From the NCBI RefSeq assembly GCF_900110215.1, contig NZ_FOCX01000027.1, positions 1 to 41,050 of the forward strand: a stretch of DNA of 41,050 nucleotides. The letters are read 5' to 3'. Every line of letters starts with the position of its first letter. Within the stretch, counting starts at the first letter, position 1. This DNA is from Halorientalis persicus. Lineage in GTDB: Archaea > Halobacteriota > Halobacteria > Halobacteriales > Haloarculaceae. Positions 23,775 to 30,953 of the stretch are shown in pieces. Made by a program: the position numbers and the translations under genes. The notes beneath the pieces are model-generated. The model was not told the DNA's origin, searched no databases, and saw only the letters and a list, made by a program, of their open reading frames with translations.

Positions 23775-24053
23775 TCACGCCCGCGGTTTCTCCCGCTGTC
23801 GGCTGGCACTGACGTGCTCGATAGCCGACGCCACGAGTTCGTCCCGGCGGCCGTGGACCCGTTCGCGCAGGACGGTCAGCCGGTACTGGACGCGTTCGAG
23901 CCGGCCCTGATCGGGCATCCGCTCCTTCTCGGTCGCGAGGTACCACAACTGGTCGGCGAGGTCGTCCAGTTCGTCCTCCAGCCCGGTCTCCGGCGGGGTC
24001 TCGATGGCGTCCAGCAGCGCCCGGTTGGCGGCTTCGAGGTGCTCCCGTGTCAT
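23775..24053 (-). CDS. Small helical protein, DUF7553-like
   Basis: A 92-residue charged protein starting MTREHLEAANRALLDAIETP. It is predicted nearly all-helical (LDDLADQLWYLATEKE, RLERVQYRLTVLRERV), consistent with a helical hairpin or short coiled coil. This pattern resembles DUF7553 as I recall it, a small haloarchaeal family without assigned role. The ATG at 24053 is chosen; the longer frame adds nine residues. It is convergent with the acyl-CoA ligase (13 bases between stops). Confidence 0.7.
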   Translation of the reverse strand: MTREHLEAANRALLDAIETPPETGLEDELDDLADQLWYLATEKERMPDQGRLERVQYRLTVLRERVHGRRDELVASAIEHVSASRQREKPRA

Positions 24054-24123
24054 ATGTTCGGGTCGTGTCCGCAGCCCCAAAAGCGGCTCTCACCGAGAGT
24101 ATCGCGTGCCCGCCGACCGCGTC

Positions 24124-24270
24124 TCAGGGGACGGTCCCCCGGCGGAACGCTTCGCGCGTGATCGCCTCGCCACAGACGACACAGCCGTTGGCGACGAGGA
24201 GCCGCCGGACGGGTTCGTCGACGACCGTCCGCTCCCCGCAGTGTGGGCACTCGAACACGATGTCGGTCAT
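24124..24270 (-). CDS. 48-residue zinc-ribbon protein
   Basis: MTDIVFECPHCGERTVVDEP, ending EAITREAFRRGTVP. Two Cys pairs (CPHC at 8-11 and CVVC about 20 residues later) make a single zinc ribbon. Haloarchaeal genomes hold many such mini-proteins, the 'mu-protein' class, whose partners are mostly unknown; it resembles DUF7560. A TTTTAG-type box on the minus strand (about 24296-24302) lies 26-32 bases before the ATG. The gene is too short for many gene callers but the codon use and ribbon are convincing. Confidence 0.7.
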   Translation of the reverse strand: MTDIVFECPHCGERTVVDEPVRRLLVANGCVVCGEAITREAFRRGTVP

Positions 24271-24318
24271 CGCCACTCGCTTCGACGACTGCGGGACTAA
24301 AACGCGGGCCACAATGCT

Positions 24319-24627
24319 GTGGGGAAGGAGGGGTCGGGGGCCGGCCACTGTCACCGGCCCTTTAAACCACCGCGAATTTTTGATCGGGAAGCTACCGGCG
24401 GCCGGGCCGAACCGCAAGCCGACGCGTTCGCGTCGGGGGCGGTCGACGGCGACGAACTGGAGGCGGCCGTCGAGGCGGTCGGCTACGACACCGAGACCAT
24501 CGCCCGCCGCGAGGACGTCCTGGAGGACGTGGCCAGCGTCTACGAACTCGACTTCCGCCCCTACGGCGGCACGCTCATCCAAGAGGACGGCAACGAGGAG
24601 GGCACGACCGAAGCGGACGCCTGGTAG
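24319..24627 (+). CDS. Hypothetical acidic protein with unresolved 5' end
   Basis: From about 24382 the frame has strong haloarchaeal codon bias and reads DREATGGRAEPQADAF, then VDGDELEAAVEAVGYDTETI and VYELDFRPYGGTLIQED. I do not recognise the family. The only upstream in-frame start is a GTG at 24319, but the first 20 codons (KEGSGAGHCHRPFKPPR) do not look coding, and a TTTAAA box at 24361-24366 would place the transcript start near 24390, where no ATG, GTG or TTG lies in frame. The gene may be a remnant that lost its N-terminus, or may use a rare start. It ends immediately before the convergent HPP gene. Confidence 0.45.
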   Translation: MGKEGSGAGHCHRPFKPPRIFDREATGGRAEPQADAFASGAVDGDELEAAVEAVGYDTETIARREDVLEDVASVYELDFRPYGGTLIQEDGNEEGTTEADAW

Positions 24628-25149
24628 CTACCCCATCACGGCGTCGACCAACCGCTTGCCGCCGAGGTGGACGAGGTACAGCAGCGTGACGGAGACGGCG
24701 ATGAAGGCGGCGTCTTCGAGCGTCGAGAGCAGGCCGAGCGAGACGATCAGCGTCGTCGCGCAGGCCGGCGCGTGTTCGGTGCCGGTCGCGCGCATCCCCG
24801 CCGTCGTCAGGACGACCGAGACCACGGCGCTCGTGATGAGCCGGAACTGCCCCGCGGAGTAGGCGGGCTCGGCCGGGACGATCGCCAGCCCGCTGGCGAT
24901 GGTGTGGTAGGCGATCAGGCCGGCGACGATGCCGATCAGGTGGCCACCGATCACGCGCCGGCCCGTCTGGATCTCCGTGTGGACCGTCGCGAGCAGGTAC
25001 GCCGTGGGGCCGAGGCTCGGGAAGACGAAGGCCTCGCCGGTCACCCACGCTAGCGTTCCGGTCACGACGAGCAAGACGCCGGCGTAGCCGGCATCGACGA
25101 GTGGGCGTGCACGCGCGAACGCGGCCCAGCCGAACGACGACTCTCGCAT
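24628..25149 (-). CDS. HPP-family integral membrane protein
   Basis: A 173-residue protein with four to five hydrophobic helices. FVFPSLGPTAYLLATVHT and GRRVIGGHLIGIVAGLIAY match the HPP family core (the P-S-L/F-G-P and GH-IG-AG pattern); HAPACATTLIVSLGLL and AFIAVSVTLLYLVHL are later helices. Some HPP proteins of cyanobacteria and plants have been tied to nitrite transport, but the family as a whole is poorly characterised and no nitrogen genes are near. A GATAAA-type box (25174-25181) lies 25-32 bases upstream of the ATG. It is convergent with the hypothetical gene, with no spacing. Confidence 0.85.
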   Translation of the reverse strand: MRESSFGWAAFARARPLVDAGYAGVLLVVTGTLAWVTGEAFVFPSLGPTAYLLATVHTEIQTGRRVIGGHLIGIVAGLIAYHTIASGLAIVPAEPAYSAGQFRLITSAVVSVVLTTAGMRATGTEHAPACATTLIVSLGLLSTLEDAAFIAVSVTLLYLVHLGGKRLVDAVMG

Positions 25150-25225
25150 CCGTCGCCCACTGGCCCGGTCACGGGTTTATCACTGACGAACCGAATCGGC
25201 GAAAACTGGGCGGTCGGTCGGTTTA

Positions 25226-26176
25226 CTAGTCAAGTACGATGTCGGCGAACGCCGGCGCACCGTTCTCGTACTCGGGGGACTCCTCGGAGTCACGGAACCG
25301 TCGGACGCTCTCGACGACCTCCGTAACGTCGGTGGCGTGTGCGATGCCGTCGATGTTCTTTCGCTCTGCCTCCTCCGCGAGGGCCTCCTGGAAGGGCAGG
25401 AAGGGGTAGATCACGCAGGGCGTGCCCGCGACGACCGTGTCCGCGATCGAGGAGAAGCCGGTACAGACGACGACGTCCGCGGCTCCGGTGTAGGGCGTCA
25501 TCGCCGGCGTGATGTCCCAGTCGTCGTCGGTGACCGACCGGACGTCCAGCCCGTCGGCCTCCAGTCGCTCCCGAATCTCGTCGAAGTTCTCCCCGTGCGT
25601 GCCGGGGTTGATCAGCACGTCGAAGGGTTCGACCTCTTCCTCGACCTCGCCGTCCTGAGCGAGCGGGCCGACCCGGGTGATCCCCTCGGGGTCGGGTTCG
25701 TCGGCCCACAGCGACGTGACGATGATCCCCTCGGCGAACTGCAGCGAGATCTCGTTGTAGATCTTCAAAGGACCTCGCCAGACCGGGTCCAGCAGGTCCT
25801 CGGTCAGGTGGTCGATCCGGTAGAACTCGATGCCCAGTTTCGCCGCCGCCAGGCCGGCGAACACGTCGTCGGTCACCAGTTTGTCGGGGTCTTCTTCCTT
25901 CAGCCACTGGTAGACCTCCCGCATCCGCCGGGCCGCCGAGGGGATCAGATCGAAGGCGGTGTGTTCCAGAAACTCCAGGGGCGTACTCCCTTCGACCGTC
26001 ACCGTGGTGAGATCGGGGTGGTCGTAGCCGTTGATCTCGACGAACTTCTTGCCCTTGCCGCCGCCGGCCATCGCGACCTCGACGCCGCGGGACTGGAGTT
26101 CGTTCGCGACCGGGATACTCCTGGCCGCGTGCCCCGCGCCGTCACACCAGTAGACGATTGCGACTTTCTCGGTCAT
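25226..26176 (-). CDS. GT-B glycosyltransferase (MurG/GT28-like)
   Basis: A 316-residue protein starting MTEKVAIVYWCDGAGHAARS. The GAGHAARSIPVANEL start matches the acceptor-side glycine loop plus helix of GT28-like enzymes, and ADVVVCTGFSSIADTVVAGT followed by PCVIYPFLPFQEALAEE is the C-terminal nucleotide-sugar-binding region. The protein has no membrane helix, so it would work on the cytoplasmic face using a sugar nucleotide and a lipid or polymer acceptor. The start at 26176 is supported by an AATAAA-type box 23-28 bases ahead. It is divergent from the alkaline-phosphatase-fold gene and likely shares its task. Confidence 0.82.
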   Translation of the reverse strand: MTEKVAIVYWCDGAGHAARSIPVANELQSRGVEVAMAGGGKGKKFVEINGYDHPDLTTVTVEGSTPLEFLEHTAFDLIPSAARRMREVYQWLKEEDPDKLVTDDVFAGLAAAKLGIEFYRIDHLTEDLLDPVWRGPLKIYNEISLQFAEGIIVTSLWADEPDPEGITRVGPLAQDGEVEEEVEPFDVLINPGTHGENFDEIRERLEADGLDVRSVTDDDWDITPAMTPYTGAADVVVCTGFSSIADTVVAGTPCVIYPFLPFQEALAEEAERKNIDGIAHATDVTEVVESVRRFRDSEESPEYENGAPAFADIVLD

Positions 26177-26275
26177 ACCCGACTCAAGACCCCTGCCGAA
26201 TAAATCGGATGTGGTCTCCGATCCGGCATCGATCGAAGTCACAGTTACTAATACGCCCCCGATGTGGCATCCGCC
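26177..26275. promoter_or_regulatory. Divergent promoter between glycosyltransferase and AlkP-fold genes
   Basis: In 99 bases there is a TATA-like element for each strand: TTTATT (26199-26204, minus) and TTACTAATA (26245-26253, plus). Each is about 23-31 bases from its start codon. Both genes can thus be leaderless and may be controlled together by a factor binding between the boxes. Confidence 0.55.
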
Positions 26276-27640
26276 ATGGAAGACGTTGCTACGGGACGAA
26301 AGAACGTCGTGTTCCTCGTTCTGGACTCACTGCGGAAGGATCGGACCTCCGTCTACAACGAGGACGTCGACTTCACGGGCCACCTGCAGGAGCTCGCGGA
26401 CTCGGGCGTCGTGTTCGAGGACGCCGTCACGCAGGCCCCGTGGACGCTCCCGTCGCACGCGTCGATGTTCACCGGCGAGTACCCCTGGGACCACGGCACG
26501 ACCCACGCCAGAAGTTACTTCGACGGCCGGGACACGTTCGTCACGGAGTTCGACAGCGCAGGGTACTCGACCGCGGCAATCACCCCGAACGTCTGGATCA
26601 CGCCACACAAGGGCATGACCGACGATTTCCACCACGTCGAGAACTTCCTCGGGAAGGCCGACAACCAGCTGAGCGTCACGCTCTCGAAACTCGGGACGAA
26701 ACTGTTCAACACACTCGGCGACGGCACGCGTCGCGTGCTGGGCCGCCAGCTCGACCGGATCTTCCGGTTGTTCGGCGTCGACGACTCTAACAAGTCCGAG
26801 GAGACGGTGGAAGCGGTCGAGGGGTACCTCGACGACCGGGGCGAGGACGGGGAGGACTTCTTCCTCTACGTCAACCTGATGGAGCCACACGAGCCGTACC
26901 ATCCCCCGACGTCCTACAAGGACCGCCACGGGGTGACCGACGAGTCGAAGATCCCACACCGGCAGAAGGATATGTTCACGAAAGACGACATCGACTTCGG
27001 CGAACTCCGGAAGGTCTACGACGCCTCCGTGGACTACACGGACGACCTCGTGGGGCGGGTCGTCGACGCGCTGGAAGCCAACGACCTCGACGACGACACC
27101 GTCGTGGTCGTGGTGTCGGACCACGGGCAGGCGCTGGGCGAAGACGGCGAGCAGTTCGGCCACCAGTTCACCGTCTCCGAACCGGTCGTGAACACGGTGT
27201 TGCTGGTCGATCACCCGGACCTCGATCCCGGCAGCGAGGACCAGCCGATCGAACTCCGGAAGCTCCACGAACTGGTGCCATACTACGCCGGCATCGCGGA
27301 CCGTCCCGAGGATGTTTTCAGTGAGACGGTGAAAGGCGGCATCGAGTACCCCGAGAACTTCACCGGGTACATCCCACGGGATCGCTGGGACGAGTACTAC
27401 CGGAAGCTCAGGTACGCCAAACGCGACGGGCGGAAAGTCGTCAAGTCGGTCGGCGAGGACGGCGAGGCACGATACGAGGCCTCCGATCTCGCAACCGACA
27501 CGGAAATCGAGGTTCCCGACGACCTCAAAGCGGCAGTCGACGGGGTCGGATCGGCCGAGACCGCGGGCGGGGACGCCGATCACGATCACGAGATGGTCGA
27601 GGAAGTCGAACAGCGGCTCGAAGAACTGGGCTACAAGTAA
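26276..27640 (+). CDS. Alkaline-phosphatase-fold 'sulfatase-like' hydrolase or transferase with Thr nucleophile
   Basis: A 454-residue cytosolic-looking protein of the sulfatase/alkaline phosphatase superfamily. Metal-binding Asp17 lies in VVFLVLDSLRKD, and Asp282-His283 in VVVVVSDHGQALGED with His296 in FGHQF. At the catalytic position the sequence is WTLPSH (56-61): Thr57 where sulfatases carry the Cys/Ser that becomes formylglycine, and His61 in place of Arg. Phosphoglycerol and phosphoethanolamine transferases and phosphodiesterases of this fold use Thr, so a phospho-transfer or phosphohydrolase role is more likely than sulfate removal. No signal peptide is seen. The C-terminal 80 residues are acidic and His/Asp-rich (DADHDHEMVEEVEQRLEEL). 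Confidence 0.82.
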   Translation: MEDVATGRKNVVFLVLDSLRKDRTSVYNEDVDFTGHLQELADSGVVFEDAVTQAPWTLPSHASMFTGEYPWDHGTTHARSYFDGRDTFVTEFDSAGYSTAAITPNVWITPHKGMTDDFHHVENFLGKADNQLSVTLSKLGTKLFNTLGDGTRRVLGRQLDRIFRLFGVDDSNKSEETVEAVEGYLDDRGEDGEDFFLYVNLMEPHEPYHPPTSYKDRHGVTDESKIPHRQKDMFTKDDIDFGELRKVYDASVDYTDDLVGRVVDALEANDLDDDTVVVVVSDHGQALGEDGEQFGHQFTVSEPVVNTVLLVDHPDLDPGSEDQPIELRKLHELVPYYAGIADRPEDVFSETVKGGIEYPENFTGYIPRDRWDEYYRKLRYAKRDGRKVVKSVGEDGEARYEASDLATDTEIEVPDDLKAAVDGVGSAETAGGDADHDHEMVEEVEQRLEELGYK

Positions 27641-27798
27641 CCGAGACGACGAGAGATGCACGGACCTACACAGTCGACCGGATCGCGACGACGCGAGTGT
27701 CGGCCCGATAGTCACCGGACTCCGATCCGGCAGGCGTCGGGACGGGTGCGCGTCACGGCCGAACCGGAATCGTGGGTGAAGACCCACGGGGGGCGTCG

Positions 27799-28824
27799 AT
27801 GCGACTTCCGATAAGCATCGGCTGGAAGGGCGCGGCCTGGTTCGGCGTCACCGGGGTGTTGTTTGCGGGACTGCTCTATCTGGCGGACCTCGGTGAGTTC
27901 CTGTCGTCGATCGGCCGTGCCGATCCCACCTTCTTCGCGATCGCCATCGCCGTTGGGTTCTCGTCGCTGCTGGTCTGGGCGCTCGTCTGGCACCGGTACT
28001 TCCGACGGATGGCGATCGAGACGACGCTCTCACGAACCGTCCGGATGTTCCTGACGGGCCACTTCCTGAACTCGATCACCCCGCTCGGGCAGTTCGGCGG
28101 CGAACCGATCATGGCCTACATCGTCTCGGACAACACCGACACCGACTACGAGACCTCACTGGCGTGTGTGATCTCGGCCGACATCCTGAACGCCACGCCG
28201 TTTTTCACCTTCACGCTCGGCGGACTCCTGTATCTCGCCGTGTTCGGGTCGCTAGAGGGGTTGCTCGTCGACATCGCGATTCTCTCGGTCTTGATCGTCC
28301 TCGTCGGCGGGCTGGTCGCGTACCTGCTGTGGTCCGACAACAGCGCGCTCGGGACCGCCGTGAACCGACTCCTGACCGCCGTCGGGGGCCGGTTCGACCG
28401 CGCCGAATCCCTCGTCCGATCGCTGCAAGAGCGAGTCGACCGGATCGAGGAGGCCTTCCAGGAGGCTGGCAGCGACCCCGGATTCCTGCTGACGACCGCC
28501 GGCGTCTCACACCTCGCGATCGTCGCACAGATCGTCTCGCTGTACTTCGTCTTCCTGTCGATCGGTATCGAGCCCGATTTCGTTCCGCTGTACCTCATCG
28601 TGAACCTCTCGGTCATCGCGACGCTGTCGCCGACCCCCGGCGGGTCGGGGACGTACGAGGTCGCGTTCTCGGCGCTGGTGACGCTGTTTTTCCCGGTCGA
28701 GCTGGCGACGGCAGTGACGGCCGCCGTCCTCTTCCGCCTCACGACTTACTGGCCGGGGTTGCTCGTCGGGTACGTGTCCATGCTGACGCTGCGGAGCAGC
28801 CCGACGCCGGACGGGGCCGAGTAG
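27799..28824 (+). CDS. Flippase-like UPF0104/LPG-synthase-TM family membrane protein
   Basis: A 341-residue protein with about eight hydrophobic helices, starting MRLPISIGWKGAAWFGVTGV. GHFLNSITPLGQFGGEPIMAY and TLSPTPGGSGTYEVAF are the two family signature loops of the UPF0104/lysylphosphatidylglycerol-synthase transmembrane domain. Archaeal members include AglD-type proteins in S-layer glycosylation and putative lipid flippases. Lying behind the AlkP-fold gene (158 bases gap) and the divergent glycosyltransferase, it may flip or modify the lipid-linked product. I use the ATG at 27799; a further upstream GTG-type start adds nine residues. Confidence 0.87.
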   Translation: MRLPISIGWKGAAWFGVTGVLFAGLLYLADLGEFLSSIGRADPTFFAIAIAVGFSSLLVWALVWHRYFRRMAIETTLSRTVRMFLTGHFLNSITPLGQFGGEPIMAYIVSDNTDTDYETSLACVISADILNATPFFTFTLGGLLYLAVFGSLEGLLVDIAILSVLIVLVGGLVAYLLWSDNSALGTAVNRLLTAVGGRFDRAESLVRSLQERVDRIEEAFQEAGSDPGFLLTTAGVSHLAIVAQIVSLYFVFLSIGIEPDFVPLYLIVNLSVIATLSPTPGGSGTYEVAFSALVTLFFPVELATAVTAAVLFRLTTYWPGLLVGYVSMLTLRSSPTPDGAE

Positions 28825-28846
28825 CGGTTCGTCATTCTGCACACTC

Positions 28847-29680
28847 TCATCCGAGCGCCTCCGGATAGGACTCGGGCACGCCAAAGCCCGCGGTGCGCAA
28901 CCGCTCGTGACCGTCGGTGAGTCGGTCGACCCACTGCTGGCCGGCGTCGGTGAGCGCCGTCGCGGCGTACCGGATCGGTTGCCCTCGGACCGTCCGGTCG
29001 TCGAGGTCGTAAGCGGCCCGGGCGTAACTGTCGGCCCGATCAGGTGAGGAGAAGTCGATCCGGTCGGACAGGGTGACGTAGGGGAGGTCGCGCTCGACGG
29101 CCATGTTGCGGTAGACGAAGGCCGCGTCGAGGTCACCCCGTTCGAGGACGTTCGCCAGATCCGTCTCGGGCAGGATGCGAGCGTTGCCCAGCGCTCGGTC
29201 GGCGTCGAGCAGGTCGTCCCGCGCGGCCAGATCGAGCGCCATCACCGTCCGGTAGCCCAGCGGGTCGACAGCCGGATCGGTCCGCCCGACGGCGACGGTC
29301 GACCGCTGGACGGCGCTCGTCCAGTCGTCGCGGATAGCGTCCGCGTGCCCGGATTCGGGGTTGTACGCCACCACGAGCGCGTTCGTCGCGAAGGCCGTCA
29401 CCGTCGTCGCGATCCCCTCGAACAGTCGCGGGTCGGCCAGTGCGACCGCGTCCGGATCTCGGAGTCCGTCCCGGATCAACTGCCGCACGGCGACGCTCCC
29501 GTGGGCCTCGACCGTCGCACCGGGTACCTGCGAGGCGACACTCAACAGACTCCCCGCGACGAGCGCCGACGGCCGCTCGTCCGCGGAGTCAGTCACCACA
29601 CCGTACACCGCCGCGCCGAGTCCACCCGCGACGGCCGTGCCACCGAGCCCCGCGAGGAGATTCCGACGTGTCAGATTCAT
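28847..29680 (-). CDS. Tat-exported molybdate/tungstate-type binding protein
   Basis: A 277-residue protein with a twin-arginine signal (NLTRRNLLAGLGGTAVAGGLGAA, shown to 20 as TRRNLLAGLGGTAVAGGLGA), followed by a type II periplasmic-binding fold: ALVAGSLLSVASQVPGATVEA, VALADPRLFEGIATT, ATNALVVAYNPES, ILPETDLANVLERGDLDAAF and VYRNMAVERDLPYVTL. This is the ModA/WtpA-like oxyanion-binding pattern. The usual ModB/ModC permease and ATPase genes are not adjacent, so the protein either serves a transporter elsewhere or is a sensor. No lipobox Cys is seen, so it may stay anchored through an uncleaved signal. The start at 29680 puts RR at residues 5-6. Confidence 0.82.
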   Translation of the reverse strand: MNLTRRNLLAGLGGTAVAGGLGAAVYGVVTDSADERPSALVAGSLLSVASQVPGATVEAHGSVAVRQLIRDGLRDPDAVALADPRLFEGIATTVTAFATNALVVAYNPESGHADAIRDDWTSAVQRSTVAVGRTDPAVDPLGYRTVMALDLAARDDLLDADRALGNARILPETDLANVLERGDLDAAFVYRNMAVERDLPYVTLSDRIDFSSPDRADSYARAAYDLDDRTVRGQPIRYAATALTDAGQQWVDRLTDGHERLRTAGFGVPESYPEALG

Positions 29681-29822
29681 CGGCTTCTGTGTTGGGAGAT
29701 AGTAACTGCGATCGGTCACGCTAGCTCTACTTCGTGGTTGAATATCGTTTCGGACGCGGCATAAGTATGTCCCCGAACGCCGCCAGCGCACCGCGTTCCC
29801 GGAGCCTGGAAACACCCGCCCG

Positions 29823-29829
29823 TTTATAT
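29823..29829 (+). promoter_or_regulatory. TATA-like box of the small membrane protein gene
   Basis: TTTATAT ends 26 bases before the ATG at 29855. This supports the ATG over the upstream GTG at 29846 as the start of a leaderless mRNA. Confidence 0.55.
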
Positions 29830-29854
29830 TCGGGATCGGATCGCAGTGAGCAGT

Positions 29855-30181
29855 ATGTACGGGAGCATGACCCTCCTGACCGCCGCGAAGGCGGTGACGT
29901 TGCTGTTCGGCGGGATACTCACATTGCTGTCGCTACGGGCCTATCGACGGACTGGATCGCCGGCTCTCCGGGCGCTGACCGTCGGTATCGGGCTCCTCAC
30001 TTCGGGTGCGATCCTCGGCGGTGCCCTCCACCAGCTACTGGGACTGCCACTGAAGACGAGCGCGACGCTCCAGAGCGTGTTCACTGCTATCGGGTTCGGT
30101 GTCCTCACGTACTCGCTGTACACGAAATCCCCGGCCCCGTCGCGCGACCGCCGGTCGGGTCATCAGCCGGGCGACGACTGA
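29855..30181 (+). CDS. Small three-helix membrane protein, DUF7521-like
   Basis: A 108-residue protein with three hydrophobic helices (KAVTLLFGGILTLLSLRAY, LRALTVGIGLLTSGAILGGAL, SVFTAIGFGVLTYSLYT) and a short charged C-terminal tail. The layout matches DUF7521, a haloarchaeal membrane family often found beside a winged-helix regulator, as is the case here with the convergent PadR-like gene 113 bases on. Function unknown. Confidence 0.72.
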   Translation: MYGSMTLLTAAKAVTLLFGGILTLLSLRAYRRTGSPALRALTVGIGLLTSGAILGGALHQLLGLPLKTSATLQSVFTAIGFGVLTYSLYTKSPAPSRDRRSGHQPGDD

Positions 30182-30294
30182 CGGAAGACGGGACTGGAAG
30201 GAGCGGCATCGAGCGTGTGAGCGGCCCGCGAACCCCGAAATCGAGGCATCTCGAAGTGTGTCTCTGGGCACCGGACCGCCGTGGAAACCGACTG

Positions 30295-30618
30295 TCAGTC
30301 CAGCAGTCCGTTCAGGGCGTCGGCGTGGGTCTGCAGGAGCGACAGGCCGTCGGCGGTCAGCGTGTACCGGTTCGTCCGCTTGTCGATCTCGCCGCGTTCG
30401 ACGAGCCCGAAGTCGACCAGTTCGTCGAGGTTCGGGTAGAGCCGGCCGTGGTTCACGTCGTCGTCGTATCGGTCTTCGAGCCGGCGTTTGATAGCCAGCC
30501 CGTAACTGTCCTCGTCGCTCGACTCCAGTCGTCGCAGGACGATGAGCACGTCGCGCTGAAACGCACTCAGGTCCGCGTACGTTACCTCGGCCGTGGTACT
30601 AGATTTGGATTCGGTCAT
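30295..30618 (-). CDS. PadR-family winged-helix transcription regulator
   Basis: A 107-residue wHTH protein. LSAFQRDVLIVLRRLESSDE, DSYGLAIKRRLEDRYDDDVN and HGRLYPNLDELVDFGLVERG are the three helices and GRLYPxL recognition region of PadR, with the wing in DKRTNRYTLTADGLSLL. The C-terminal dimerisation helix is short. It probably represses neighbouring genes, such as the small membrane protein or the DUF4129/DUF58 operon that starts 336 bases upstream on the other strand; dyad sequences in the gap are candidate operators. Confidence 0.88.
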   Translation of the reverse strand: MTESKSSTTAEVTYADLSAFQRDVLIVLRRLESSDEDSYGLAIKRRLEDRYDDDVNHGRLYPNLDELVDFGLVERGEIDKRTNRYTLTADGLSLLQTHADALNGLLD

Positions 30619-30953
30619 CTGAGATCACTCGGCCCACCGTCGATACCGCAACCGTTCGCCCACCCACACAGGGTCGGCCCCGTCGAGCACCGTGTCGTTC
30701 GCTCGTCGAACTCGGTTGCGGACCGCCCGGGTCCGTCACGCGGCGACTAACCGCCTGTATCAACAGCCCTGTTGGTAATACACTTAATTGTTACCACAAC
30801 GACCGTCGATACACCCCACCTGTGTCAAATCGCTGGCTCGGCTGTTTCGAATCCTTCAAATGGAAGCGTATTGACAATCCTGTCCAAAAGCTAGCCATGA
30901 CTCACACCCCTCCACTCTCGGGATAGTCCCCACTCCATACTGCGTTGGTCCCC
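30619..30953. other. 335-base divergent control region (PadR / DUF58 operon)
   Basis: No protein gene fits here. It holds two overlapping dyads at 30761-30795 and an A/T-rich centre ACTTAATTG (30782-30790) that could serve as a TATA box in either direction. A nine-codon open frame at 30897-30926 (ATG to TAG) is probably accidental. Confidence 0.5.
30761..30795. repeat. Overlapping dyads CAACAG-cc-CTGTTG and GGTAA-n12-TTACC
   Basis: The first dyad (30761-30774) has perfect six-base arms. The second (arms 30774-30778 and 30791-30795) brackets the A/T-rich ACTTAATTG. Such symmetry around a TATA-like centre in a divergent region is typical of an operator. It does not match the ATGT-n8-ACAT pattern known for bacterial PadR, so the cognate factor is open. 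Confidence 0.5.

Noticed and set aside
22118-23809. Minus-strand open frame of 563 codons opposite the acyl-CoA ligase
   Set aside because: Antisense shadow. The plus strand carries all ligase motifs in order, and the minus product is a Val/Leu/Asp repeat-like text with no fold signature.
26276-27640. Plain sulfatase annotation
   Set aside because: The nucleophile position holds Thr and the adjacent Arg is His, which does not fit formylglycine-dependent sulfatases.
30897-30926. Nine-codon upstream open frame before the DUF4129 gene
   Set aside because: Too short and without a ribosome site or conservation evidence; probably chance.
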